Shown here piece by piece: positions 51,451 through 59,816 of a stretch of 64,000 bases of DNA. Below the pieces are notes generated by a model. It had not been told where the DNA came from. It did no database searches and was given only the letters and a program-made list of their open reading frames with translations. The stretch is from Paracoccus sediminilitoris (lineage in GTDB: Bacteria > Pseudomonadota > Alphaproteobacteria > Rhodobacterales > Rhodobacteraceae). Location: contig NZ_QJPK01000005.1 of the NCBI RefSeq assembly GCF_003259195.1, positions 1 through 64,000 of the forward strand, given 5' to 3'. The position numbers were made by a program, and so were the translations under genes. Each line of letters begins with the position of its first letter. Position 1 is the first letter of the stretch.

Positions 51451-52982
51451 AATCCGGACTGGTGCGTGGCTTCCTGGCAGTGGGAAGCTGGACGCTGATT
51501 TCGCGTGCGTCGGGCTTTGTGCGCGACATCCTGATGGCGGCGTGGCTGGGCACAGGCCCCGTGGCCGAGGCGTTCCTGATTGCGCTGTCGCTGCCCAACA
51601 TGTTCCGCCGCTTCTTTGCCGAAGGGGCGTTCAACACCGCCTTCGTGCCGATGTTTTCCAAGAAGTTGGAGGATCACGCACAGGCGCAGCGCTTCGCCTC
51701 AGAGGCGTTTTCGGGCCTGCTGGCAGCGGTGATGGTCCTGTCGGCCGTGGCGATGATCTTCATGCCGGGTCTGGTCTGGCTGATGGCGTCGGGTTTCGCT
51801 GGCGATGAACGCTTTGATCTGGCGGTGGAATACGGGCGGATCACCTTCCCCTATATCCTGCTGATCTCAATGGCCTCGATGATTTCGGGGGTGCTGAACG
51901 CAAATGGCCGCTTCACGGCGGCGGCGGCGGCGCCGGTGCTGCTGAACCTGCTGTTCATCGTGGCGATGGGGCTGGGGCAGTGGCAGGGTTGGGACTTGGG
52001 GCTGACGTTGGCCTGGGCCACGCCGGTCACGGGCATCGCCCAGTTGGCGCTGGTCTGGTGGGACGCGCATCGCAGCGGCTGGACCTTCCGCCCGCGGCGC
52101 CCGCGCCTAACCCCCGATATGCGCCGCCTGATCGCCGTAGCCCTGCCCGCGGCCTTTGCGGGCGGCGTGGTGCAGATCAACCTGCTGGTCGGTCGCCAAG
52201 TCGGATCGCGCTTTGACGGGGCGATCGGCTGGCTGTCCTATTCGGACCGCCTGTATCAGCTGCCGCTTGGCGTGGTGGGGGCTGCGGTGGCGGTGGTTCT
52301 GCTGCCCGAACTGGCCCGCCGCATCCGCGCCGATGATCACGCAGGCGGCCAGTCGGCCTATAGCCGCGCGACGGAATTCGGGCTGTTCCTGACCCTGCCC
52401 GCCGCATTTGCCATCGCCGTCATCGCCGAACCCATGGTTTCCACCCTGTTCCAGCGCGGCGCTTTTTCTGCCTTCGACACTCAGCAGACGGCGGCCGCGC
52501 TGATCGTCTATGCGATCGGTCTGCCGGCCTTCGTGCTGCAAAAGATCCTGCAACCGCTGTTCTTTGCGCGTGAAGACACCCGCACGCCGCTGCGCTTTGC
52601 CGTCATCTCGATGGTGGTGAACGCGGTCGCGGCCTTCAGCCTGATGCCGTTCCTGGGCTTCCTGGCGGCGGCGCTTGGCACGACCATCGCGGCTTGGGTC
52701 ATGGTCGCCCAACTGTGGCTCGGGACGCGCGAGATGGGTCAGGCGGCACGGGCGGATGCACGGCTGGTCCGGGCCTTTCCGCGCATCCTGACGGCCTCGG
52801 CGCTGATGGCCGCGGCCCTATGGGGGATGCGCGAATGGCTGGAGGCTGCGGGCACCGGTCGGGGCGTCGGGCTGGCGATCCTGGTCTTTGGCGGGGCGGC
52901 GATCTATTTCTCGCTGGCGTTCATCACCGGGGCCTATCGCCTGTCCGAACTGAAGGCCGCCATCCGCCGGGGTCAGCGCTGA
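51447..52982 (+). CDS. murJ: Lipid II flippase MurJ
   Basis: MOP-superfamily flippase of 511 residues with about 14 membrane helices. Signatures include SRASGFVRDILMAAWLGTGP, FRRFFAEGAFNTAFVP and LPLGVVGAAVAVVLLPELAR. It exports the peptidoglycan precursor lipid II. The ATG overlaps the glnD stop (ATGA); glnD-murJ-trpS is a common alphaproteobacterial order. Its 3' end overlaps the convergent rhomboid-like gene by 10 bases. Confidence 0.95.
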   Translation: MKSGLVRGFLAVGSWTLISRASGFVRDILMAAWLGTGPVAEAFLIALSLPNMFRRFFAEGAFNTAFVPMFSKKLEDHAQAQRFASEAFSGLLAAVMVLSAVAMIFMPGLVWLMASGFAGDERFDLAVEYGRITFPYILLISMASMISGVLNANGRFTAAAAAPVLLNLLFIVAMGLGQWQGWDLGLTLAWATPVTGIAQLALVWWDAHRSGWTFRPRRPRLTPDMRRLIAVALPAAFAGGVVQINLLVGRQVGSRFDGAIGWLSYSDRLYQLPLGVVGAAVAVVLLPELARRIRADDHAGGQSAYSRATEFGLFLTLPAAFAIAVIAEPMVSTLFQRGAFSAFDTQQTAAALIVYAIGLPAFVLQKILQPLFFAREDTRTPLRFAVISMVVNAVAAFSLMPFLGFLAAALGTTIAAWVMVAQLWLGTREMGQAARADARLVRAFPRILTASALMAAALWGMREWLEAAGTGRGVGLAILVFGGAAIYFSLAFITGAYRLSELKAAIRRGQR

Positions 52983-53674
52983 CGCATCTGCGTCAGCGCC
53001 CGCTGCAACCCGCCATCGACCAGTACGAAGCTGAGCAGGAACCCGGTGGCAAAGCCCGCCACTTCGGCGATCCAGCCGGTTCCTGCGCCGCCGAAGACCA
53101 GGCCGAAGACCAGCTGGAAGGCCAGCAGGACGCCGATCAGGCTGAAGGCCCGCAGGCGGTTGGCATTCACCGCCGCCAGCTTGGTCCACAGCAGGAAGGT
53201 AAAGGCGCCCACCAGCCCATAGACGGCTGGATAGCCCCCGATCAGCAGTGACGGCCGCGCACCGATGACCTGCAGCACCGCCGCATAGATCAATGCCCCC
53301 CCGATGGCCGATCCCAGGAACAGCGCGACCACGGCCAAGGGCCGGAACTGCTGGGCCACCAGGTTGCCAAGCGCCAGCGTGAAGACCACCACGAACAGCG
53401 CATGCGTCAAGGACGTGTGGACAAAGTTGAAGGACAGCGCCCGGTACATCTGGTCGATGTCGAAGGCACCAAGGCTCCAGATGCGCTGGAACAGTTCGGG
53501 GGGCAGCGCCGTCATGCGGATGGCGTTAAGGCGCAGGCCCACGCCCTCGGCACCGCCCAGAAAGCCCGCCTGCGCCAGGGCAAACGCCGCCTCGGAGGCG
53601 ATGACGGGCAGGGTCAGCAACCAGATCACGGGCGGCAGCGGGTTCAGCGGAGATTCGGTCAGGCCTTGACGCAT
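52973..53674 (-). CDS. Rhomboid-family membrane protein lacking catalytic residues
   Basis: Membrane protein of 233 residues with six helices and a rhomboid layout. The first loop HTSLTHALF keeps the HxxxxH motif but the following asparagine is valine. The serine loop, normally GxSG before AVYGL, reads [12 protein letters not shown] (148-149 Tyr-Pro). The histidine helix, normally AHLGG, reads AEVAGFATG. Both members of the Ser-His dyad are therefore absent. I infer a pseudoprotease, as in eukaryotic iRhoms. The start at 53674 is the first ATG that leaves the upstream trpS promoter free. Confidence 0.8.
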   Translation of the reverse strand: MRQGLTESPLNPLPPVIWLLTLPVIASEAAFALAQAGFLGGAEGVGLRLNAIRMTALPPELFQRIWSLGAFDIDQMYRALSFNFVHTSLTHALFVVVFTLALGNLVAQQFRPLAVVALFLGSAIGGALIYAAVLQVIGARPSLLIGGYPAVYGLVGAFTFLLWTKLAAVNANRLRAFSLIGVLLAFQLVFGLVFGGAGTGWIAEVAGFATGFLLSFVLVDGGLQRALTQMRQR

Positions 53675-53750
53675 GGCGTTTCCTTGGCGGTTGCGGAAGT
53701 TTCCCCCAACCGCTAAGCCAGCGGCCAGGAAATTCCAAGGCAGGCCGGTC

Positions 53751-54785
53751 ATGTCAGAACCCACCAACAGCACCTTCCGCCCGCGCATCTTTTCGGGGAT
53801 CCAGCCCTCGGGCGGGTTGACGCTTGGCAACTACCTGGGCGCGCTGAAGCGTTTCGCGGCCCTGCAGGGCGATCAGGCCGAAACCGTCTATTGCGTAGTC
53901 GACCTGCATGCGATCACCGTCTGGCAGGACCCCCAGGTGCTGTTGTCGCGCACGCGCGAGGCGGCGGCGGCCTTCATGGCCTCGGGGGTGGACCCCGCGC
54001 AATCGATCCTGTTCAACCAGAGCCAAGTCAGCGCCCATGCGGAAATGGCGTGGCTGTTCAACACGGTGGCCCGCGTCGGCTGGATGTACCGGATGACCCA
54101 GTTCAAGGACAAGGCCGGCAAGAACAGCGAAAATGCCAGCCTGGGCCTGCTGGCCTATCCGGCGCTGATGGCCGCCGACATCCTGACCTATCAGGCGACC
54201 GCCGTTCCCGTGGGCGAGGATCAGAAGCAGCATCTGGAACTGACCCGCGATATCGCGGCCAAGTTCAACCACGATTACGGCGTCAATCATTTCCCCATCA
54301 CCGAACCTCTGATCGAGGGCGTGGCCACCCGCGTCATGTCCCTGCGCGACGGGTCCAAGAAGATGTCGAAATCGGATCCGTCCGATGCCAGCCGCATCAA
54401 CCTGACCGACGATGCCGACACCATCGCCCAGAAGATCCGCAAGGCGCGGACCGACGCCGATCCCCTGCCCGGCCAGATGGACGGCCTGAAGGACCGCCCC
54501 GAGGCGCGCAACCTGGTCAACATCTATGCCGCCCTTGCCGATGAAACCCCCGACCAAGTGCTGGGGCGGTTCGAGGGTCAGGGCTTTGGCGCCTTCAAGC
54601 CCGCCTTGGCCGAAGTCGCGGTCGAGGCGATGGCCCCCATCACCCGCAAGATGTCGGAATACATGGCCGACCCGGCCCAGATCGATGCGGTTCTGGCGGA
54701 TGGCGCCGAGCGTGCCGACGCCATCGCCCGCCCGATCCTGGACCGCACCAAGGAAATCATGGGCCTGCTGCGCACCCGCCGCTGA
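53751..54785 (+). CDS. trpS: Tryptophanyl-tRNA synthetase
   Basis: Class Ic synthetase of 344 residues. The HIGH-equivalent lies in [15 protein letters not shown] and the KMSKS motif in [31 protein letters not shown] and NHDYG match the family. It is divergent from the rhomboid-like gene and ends in a hairpin terminator. Confidence 0.97.
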   Translation: MSEPTNSTFRPRIFSGIQPSGGLTLGNYLGALKRFAALQGDQAETVYCVVDLHAITVWQDPQVLLSRTREAAAAFMASGVDPAQSILFNQSQVSAHAEMAWLFNTVARVGWMYRMTQFKDKAGKNSENASLGLLAYPALMAADILTYQATAVPVGEDQKQHLELTRDIAAKFNHDYGVNHFPITEPLIEGVATRVMSLRDGSKKMSKSDPSDASRINLTDDADTIAQKIRKARTDADPLPGQMDGLKDRPEARNLVNIYAALADETPDQVLGRFEGQGFGAFKPALAEVAVEAMAPITRKMSEYMADPAQIDAVLADGAERADAIARPILDRTKEIMGLLRTRR

Positions 54786-54810
54786 AACCTGCCCATTGCC
54801 CGAAACGTGA

Positions 54811-54838
54811 CCGCCATTCCGCAAGGAGTGGCGGTTTC
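54811..54838 (+). terminator. Hairpin terminator of trpS
   Basis: A 10-bp stem, CCGCCATTCC/GGAGTGGCGG with loop GCAA and one G-U pair, is followed by TTTCG. Confidence 0.6.
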
Positions 54839-54856
54839 GTCCGTTTCAGGCGGGAT

Positions 54857-55036
54857 TTTTGCCCGGAGGGTTGCGATCACGCACAGGTTACGGCTATCAG
54901 CCAGTCAAACGACTGGACCCGGTGAGAATCCGGGTGGCTCTTCCGGCCGCCGATCCGCCGGACAAATCGAACCTTGCAGACTTGCACGACGGACCCCGGC
55001 GCGAATGGCGCCGCAACGGTCAGGAACGGATGATCC
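54857..55036 (+). promoter_or_regulatory. Structured leader RNA upstream of sulP (candidate riboswitch)
   Basis: Between the trpS terminator and the sulP start codon are four perfect hairpins in about 115 bases: CCAGTC/GACTGG (54901-54916, loop AAAC), ACCCGG/CCGGGT (54917-54935, loop TGAGAAT), TCCGGC/GCCGGA (54942-54962) and CGGCGC/GCGCCG (54997-55013). The ribosome-binding site AGGA at 55022 follows directly. The second hairpin has a loop like L5 of cobalamin riboswitches, but their core box is missing. A SUL1 motif before SulP genes in alphaproteobacteria has been reported; I recall the name but not its consensus. A promoter TTGCGA-N17-CTATCA at 54871-54899 is possible. Confidence 0.5.
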
Positions 55037-56533
55037 ATGTTTTCAATCGAACGCTACAAACAGGAATGGTTTGGCAATATCCGCCCCGATATCCTTTCGG
55101 GGCTGGTCGTCGCGCTTGCCCTGATCCCCGAGGCCATCGCCTTTTCCATCATTGCGGGTGTGGACCCCAAGGTGGGGCTTTATGCCAGCTTTTCCATCGC
55201 GGTGATCACCGCGATCACCGGCGGCAGGCCGGGGATGATTTCCGCCGCGACTGCGGCAACGGCGGTTCTGATGGTCACGTTGGTGGCCGATCACGGGCTG
55301 CAATACCTGCTGGCGGCGACGGTGCTGGCCGGCCTGATCCAGATCGCCTGCGGGATGCTGAGGCTGGGCTTCGTGATGCGCTTCGTGTCAAAATCGGTAA
55401 TGACCGGCTTTGTGAACGCGCTGGCGATCCTGATCTTCATGGCGCAGCTGCCGGAATTGAACTTCGCGACGCCTGGCGTCACCTGGTTCACCTATCTGCT
55501 GGTCGCGGCTTCGTTGGCGATCATCTATCTGTTCCCCTATCTGACCAAGGCGATCCCCTCGCCGCTGGTGACCATCGTGGTGCTGACGGCGCTTGCGATG
55601 CTGCTGGGCTGGGACGTGCGGACCGTGGGCGACATGGGCGCGCTGCCCGATACACTGCCGATCTTCCTGCTGCCCGATGTGCCGCTGAACCTGGAAACGC
55701 TACGGATCATCCTGCCCTATTCGGTCGCGGTGGCCATCGTGGGTCTGCTGGAAAGCCTGATGACGCAGAACCTGGTGGACGAACTGACCGACACCCGGTC
55801 GAACCGCAACCAGGAATGCATCGGCCAGGGCCTGGCCAACACGGCCACGGGCTTCATCGGCGGCATGGCGGGCTGCGCGATGATCGGGCAGTCGATGATC
55901 AACGTCAAATCCGGCGGCCGCGGGCGCCTGTCCTCTTTCGTGGCGGGGGTCTTCCTGCTGATCCTGGTGGTGGGCTTGGGCGATCTGGTCAGCCAGATCC
56001 CGATGCCTGCCCTGGTCGCGATCATGATCATGGTGTCGATCGGCACCTTCAGCTGGTCGTCCATTGCCAACCTTCGCTCGCACCCGCGGTCATCCTCCAT
56101 CGTGATGCTGGCGACGGTGGCCGTGGTTGTCTGGACCCACAACCTGGCGATCGGCGTGCTGGTGGGCGTGCTGTTGTCCGGCATCTTCTTTGCCGCCAAG
56201 ATCGCCCAGCTGTTCCGCGTCCGCTCGACCCTGTCCGAGGATGGGCGCGAACGCCGCTATATTGTCGAGGGTCAGCTGTTTTACGGCTCGGTCGAGGATT
56301 TCATGGCGGCCTTTGACTTCTCCGAGGCGCTGGACCGCGTGATCATCGATGTCAGCGGCGCCCATATCTGGGACATCAGTTCGGTGCAGGCGCTGGACAT
56401 GGCCATCCTGAAATTCCGGCGCGACGGGGCCGAGGTGCAGCTGATCGGCATGAACAAGGCATCCGAAACTATCGTCGACAAGCTCGCCGTGCATGACAAG
56501 CCCGGCGCAATCGATAAACTGATGGCGCATTGA
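55037..56533 (+). CDS. SulP-family anion transporter with STAS domain
   Basis: Transporter of 498 residues. The membrane domain has the SulP signature [23 protein letters not shown] and KVGLYASF, and about 12-14 helices to residue 410. A C-terminal STAS domain follows ([33 protein letters not shown]). SulP proteins carry sulfate, bicarbonate or other anions, and the substrate cannot be read. It follows a structured leader RNA and is coupled to a universal stress protein gene, so bicarbonate or sulfate uptake under control of that RNA is plausible. Confidence 0.9.
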   Translation: MFSIERYKQEWFGNIRPDILSGLVVALALIPEAIAFSIIAGVDPKVGLYASFSIAVITAITGGRPGMISAATAATAVLMVTLVADHGLQYLLAATVLAGLIQIACGMLRLGFVMRFVSKSVMTGFVNALAILIFMAQLPELNFATPGVTWFTYLLVAASLAIIYLFPYLTKAIPSPLVTIVVLTALAMLLGWDVRTVGDMGALPDTLPIFLLPDVPLNLETLRIILPYSVAVAIVGLLESLMTQNLVDELTDTRSNRNQECIGQGLANTATGFIGGMAGCAMIGQSMINVKSGGRGRLSSFVAGVFLLILVVGLGDLVSQIPMPALVAIMIMVSIGTFSWSSIANLRSHPRSSSIVMLATVAVVVWTHNLAIGVLVGVLLSGIFFAAKIAQLFRVRSTLSEDGRERRYIVEGQLFYGSVEDFMAAFDFSEALDRVIIDVSGAHIWDISSVQALDMAILKFRRDGAEVQLIGMNKASETIVDKLAVHDKPGAIDKLMAH

Positions 56534-56544
56534 GGGGGATGATC

Positions 56545-57402
56545 ATGACCGACAATATCATCGCGCTGGTCGACGACTCGGGCTATGCAACTTCGGTCTG
56601 CGAACATGCGGCCTGGGTATCGCATCTGACCGGCGCGCCGGTCCAGCTGTTGCACGTGATGGGGCGCCGCGAAGCGGCCGGCCCGCAGGATCTGTCCGGT
56701 GCGATCCGACTGGGTGCCCGGACCGCACTGCTGGAGGAACTGGCGACCCTGGACGCCCAACGCGCCCGCATCGCCAACGAGGCCGGACGCGCCTTGCTGG
56801 AGGATGCGCGGCAGCTGACCGAAGGCGCCGGCGCAACTGCCGTTACGACCCGACTGGAACAGGGCGACCTGATTGACCGGGCCGTCGGCCACGATGCCCC
56901 CGACACCCGCCTGATCGTCATCGGCAAGCGCGGCGCAGCTGCGGATTTCGCCGAGAGCCATCTGGGGTCGAACCTGGAACGGATCGTGCGTGCCGCGCGT
57001 AAGCCGGTGCTGGTCGCGTCCCGGTCATTCAAGCCGATCCGAAAGGTGCTGGTGGCATTCGACGGCGGCAATTCGGCCCTGAAGGCGGTGCAGCACATCG
57101 CCACCAGCCCCGTCTTCAAGGATCTGCAGATCGAACTGGCGATGGCTGGCAACAGCGGCAACAACGCCCGCGATACGCTGGACGAAGGTTTGCTGCGCCT
57201 CAGGGCCGCGGGCCTGAGCGCCGATGCCTGCGTTCTGGCAGGGTCTGCCGAAACCGCCCTGGCGGAACGGATCGAGACCGAGGGGCATGATCTGCTGGTC
57301 ATGGGCGCCTATGGCCACAGTCGCATCCGCAGCATGATCATCGGGTCGACAACGACGCAGATGCTGATTGCCTGCAAGCTGCCCGTGCTTCTTTTCCGCT
57401 GA
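56545..57402 (+). CDS. Tandem universal stress protein
   Basis: Protein of 285 residues with two Usp domains. The first begins NIIALVDDSGYATSVCEHA and contains LIVIGKRG with a GSNLERIVRAARKPVLV end. The second has VLVAFDGGNSALKAV and LLVMGAYGHSRIRSMIIGST-type ATP-binding pattern. I chose the ATG at 56545 since GAGGGGG lies six bases before it; two upstream starts overlap sulP. Pairing with SulP suggests a regulatory partner for the transporter. Confidence 0.86.
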   Translation: MTDNIIALVDDSGYATSVCEHAAWVSHLTGAPVQLLHVMGRREAAGPQDLSGAIRLGARTALLEELATLDAQRARIANEAGRALLEDARQLTEGAGATAVTTRLEQGDLIDRAVGHDAPDTRLIVIGKRGAAADFAESHLGSNLERIVRAARKPVLVASRSFKPIRKVLVAFDGGNSALKAVQHIATSPVFKDLQIELAMAGNSGNNARDTLDEGLLRLRAAGLSADACVLAGSAETALAERIETEGHDLLVMGAYGHSRIRSMIIGSTTTQMLIACKLPVLLFR

Positions 57403-57430
57403 AAACCTGATTCTCAGCAGCTACCCTTAT

Positions 57431-57461
57431 GCTGCGCCCCTGATCGGGCGCGGCTTTTTTT
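57431..57461 (+). terminator. Intrinsic terminator of the sulP-usp operon
   Basis: Stem GCTGCGCCC/GGGCGCGGC with loop CTGATC and one wobble pair is followed by seven T. Confidence 0.85.
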
Positions 57462-57797
57462 CGTCTGCGAACGGCAAGCCGCAGTTTGCGTTCAGGCGAT
57501 CTGCCGCGCAGGCTGTAAACGGATGAAGACATAACTGGTGCCGAAATATCGATGGCGCAGCGCCCGAATATCGGCAACCCAACCGCCAGTCAGCCCAACC
57601 AAGGGTCGTACCTGTCACCAAGATTGCCCGCGGCAGAAACCTGGATCAGCCGCCCGCGCTAACCATCAGACTGCTGCTTCCCTTGCATACTGTAGGGCTC
57701 AAGGGACTGGCTGCAGACAGGTCATCTGAGCCGTGGCCTCGAACGGCTTCGCAGACCTGTTCAGGGCGGGTTGGAAACAGGCGGCCGCGCCATCCGC
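57462..57797. other. Intergenic region with no recognised feature
   Basis: These 336 bases lie between the sulP-usp terminator and the convergent diguanylate cyclase gene. Short open frames here have no recognisable similarity or ribosome-binding site. Base composition is ordinary. I see no tRNA, repeat or operator. Confidence 0.5.
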
Positions 57798-58793
57798 CTA
57801 GGCGATCGTCGCGCAACCCCGACCTTTCCGCTTGGATGCATAAAGCGCCGCATCTGCCATATCCAGCAATGTTTCGGGTGTTTCAAAGCGGTCGTGATGC
57901 CAGATCACGACGCCGATACTGGCCGAAACATGCAGGTCGGTCAGCTGAGGAGGCGACAGGTCACGGATGCTGCCGATCAGGCGTTCGGCCACCTGCGCGA
58001 TGGCCGCCGGGCAGACCATGCCACGCAGAATCAGCACGAATTCATCGCCCCCGATGCGCGCCGCCATGTCCTCCTTGCGGACGAGGCCGTGCAGGACCTT
58101 GCCCACGTCGCGCAACAGGTCATCACCCGCCTTGTGGCCAAGGCGATCGTTGACCTGCTTGAAATGGTCCAGATCCATGTGCAGCAAGGCGAATGGCGTG
58201 GGCCTGTCCTGACGTTCGTCGCCGCTGCGGCGCACGGCGATGGCCAGCGCGCCTTCCAGCGCACGGCGGTTGCCCAAACCGGTCAGGGGGTCGGTCTGCG
58301 CCTGCAGCAACGCCACTTCGCGGGCGGCAGCCAGCTGATGATTGAAGCGCGACAGCTCGTTCAGGACGCCGCGATTGGCTTCCTGCAGAAACAGCAGTTC
58401 CATCGCCAGGTCGCTTGGTGCAAAATCGGCATCGGTCAGATGGGCTTTGCGAATGGCGCGGGTCAGACCGATACCGAAGCCCAGATTGACCAGCATGGTC
58501 CCGTCCGACAGACGCACGCCATGACCCCGCAGCACCAGATCGGCGATATGCTGCACGCGCAGGAACAGACGCAGACCGCGGTCGACCGCGTTGCGGATGG
58601 CGTCGATCGCCTCGGCCCCCTGTCCGGCCCGGCCACTGACAAGGCAGCCGTGCAAGCCCGACCCAAGGCCCGGTACCAGCTTTAGCAATGTCGGCCCAAC
58701 CGAGAGCACCGCCCCGCGATCATTCACGATCATATGCATCGGCATCAGTTGGGCCAACGCCTTGACCGGCAAGTTTACGACCGGGTTTCTCAT
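57798..58793 (-). CDS. Diguanylate cyclase (GGDEF) paired with an H-NOX-like protein
   Basis: Protein of 331 residues. The N-terminal part (MRNPVVNLPVKALAQLMPMH, residues 1-130) resembles the H-NOX-associated (HNOBA) PAS-like domain of cyclases; a coiled stretch (NRGVLNELSRFNHQLAAAREVALL) follows. The C-terminal GGDEF domain has TDPLTGLGNRRALE, DLDHFKQVND, and an intact RIGGDEFVLIL. RKED five residues before GGDEF is the RxxD inhibitory site, so feedback by c-di-GMP is expected. The ATG overlaps the H-NOX-like stop by four bases, a coupled pair in which the upstream protein would sense and this one signal. Confidence 0.88.
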   Translation of the reverse strand: MRNPVVNLPVKALAQLMPMHMIVNDRGAVLSVGPTLLKLVPGLGSGLHGCLVSGRAGQGAEAIDAIRNAVDRGLRLFLRVQHIADLVLRGHGVRLSDGTMLVNLGFGIGLTRAIRKAHLTDADFAPSDLAMELLFLQEANRGVLNELSRFNHQLAAAREVALLQAQTDPLTGLGNRRALEGALAIAVRRSGDERQDRPTPFALLHMDLDHFKQVNDRLGHKAGDDLLRDVGKVLHGLVRKEDMAARIGGDEFVLILRGMVCPAAIAQVAERLIGSIRDLSPPQLTDLHVSASIGVVIWHHDRFETPETLLDMADAALYASKRKGRGCATIA

Positions 58794-59356
58794 GCCCGCC
58801 CCTGTTCTGCTGTGCCGTGCTGGATCGAGAACAGGCGCCCTTCGGCAAATTTCTCGTCCCAAACCTCGATCCGGATTGCCTGATCTTCGACTGAAATCAG
58901 GCAAAGCGCCCCGTAATCATCCGCCATTCCCCGGATCACCCCAACCAGAAGAAACTGCCATGTCCTGTCGTGATCCAGCATCAGGACCCAGAACGCCTGA
59001 TCATTCGCATCGACCTGCAGGCGCGGAACCCGCAGGCTGGGCAGCACCAGATGCGCGCGGCCCGGCAATTCTTCCAGGCGCAACAGGAAATCCTTGAAAT
59101 CGCGGCCCGAAAATCGAAGCAGTCGCCGCACCGCCTCGATGCGGGTCATCCAGGCGCCCATATCCTCCAGCATCTCGCTATGTGGCTTGGACATCCGAAA
59201 CGCGGCGCGCTGCAGGGCATCGGCACCAAACCCCGCCCCTAACGGCGCCACGGAAGCCTGGGCTACATAAGCTTCTTCCGCGACCGCCTTGACCAGATCA
59301 TCGCCATAGGTCGTTCTGAGGAATTCCTCGATCCCGCGGTTTATCAATGAATTCAT
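58790..59356 (-). CDS. H-NOX-like (heme NO-binding fold) protein, apparently lacking the heme ligand
   Basis: Protein of 188 residues with the H-NOX layout: MNSLINRGIEEFLRTTYGDD at the start, RRLLRFSGRDFKDFLLRLEEL in the middle and GMADDYGALCL near the end. In heme-binding members a proximal histidine follows the FLxxLDxL stretch; here the position is Pro 98 (EELPGR). The YxSxR heme-propionate motif would fall at 127-131, which reads LDHDR, keeping only the arginine. It is the first gene of an operon with a diguanylate cyclase, the usual partner of H-NOX. I infer a sensor that no longer binds heme or binds it differently. Confidence 0.75.
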   Translation of the reverse strand: MNSLINRGIEEFLRTTYGDDLVKAVAEEAYVAQASVAPLGAGFGADALQRAAFRMSKPHSEMLEDMGAWMTRIEAVRRLLRFSGRDFKDFLLRLEELPGRAHLVLPSLRVPRLQVDANDQAFWVLMLDHDRTWQFLLVGVIRGMADDYGALCLISVEDQAIRIEVWDEKFAEGRLFSIQHGTAEQGRA

Positions 59357-59413
59357 GCCACACCTCGATTCGCATCGACGCTAGCAAGAGGGGGTGAATA
59401 AATCGCAAACGGA

Positions 59414-59704
59414 TCAGTCCATGTCCCATCCATAGCTGCCAGGCCCGGCCAATGCCGTGCGCGCCGCCATCACGTCCTGCGGTCGCAGCCGAAGGGCGTC
59501 GGCAAATTCGTGGATGCGTTCATCGCTCTCGACGACGAAATCCAGCAGGAAAACGGCGATGTCAGGACGCTGCGACAGCTGACGCAGGTCATCGGCCTCC
59601 AGCCCGCTTGCCCCCATGAAATGGGCCAGATCATCAGGACGCTCGGCTAGCGCCAGCAGGATTTCGGTCGCCAGTTCGCGGGCCTGTTCGGGGGTATATG
59701 CCAT
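59414..59704 (-). CDS. DUF3572-family protein
   Basis: Helical, acidic protein of 96 residues. The pattern LATEILLALAERPDDLAHFMGASGLEADDLR, then LLDFVVESDERIHEFADALRLRP fits DUF3572 of alphaproteobacteria, of unknown function. I chose the ATG at 59704 (MAYTPEQARE) with AAAGGAC upstream. It is divergent from the PleD-like gene, a pairing also common in relatives, and may be linked with cell-cycle or c-di-GMP control. Confidence 0.75.
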   Translation of the reverse strand: MAYTPEQARELATEILLALAERPDDLAHFMGASGLEADDLRQLSQRPDIAVFLLDFVVESDERIHEFADALRLRPQDVMAARTALAGPGSYGWDMD

Positions 59705-59816
59705 GTGGATGCTGTCCTTTGGTCGAAAATATCCGCCAGCCACCCAGGCGGAAACAATTTGTTAAACATTTGAGACGAAATTGAAGCTCTGATGTCGAGA
59801 CTCGCTGGATGGGTAG

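Noticed and set aside
54917..54935. Cobalamin riboswitch
   Set aside because: Only the L5-like hairpin fits. The core box and following elements are missing, and SulP is not a usual target.
57462..57797. Short frames in the gap before the diguanylate cyclase gene
   Set aside because: No motif, start context or similarity supports a gene.
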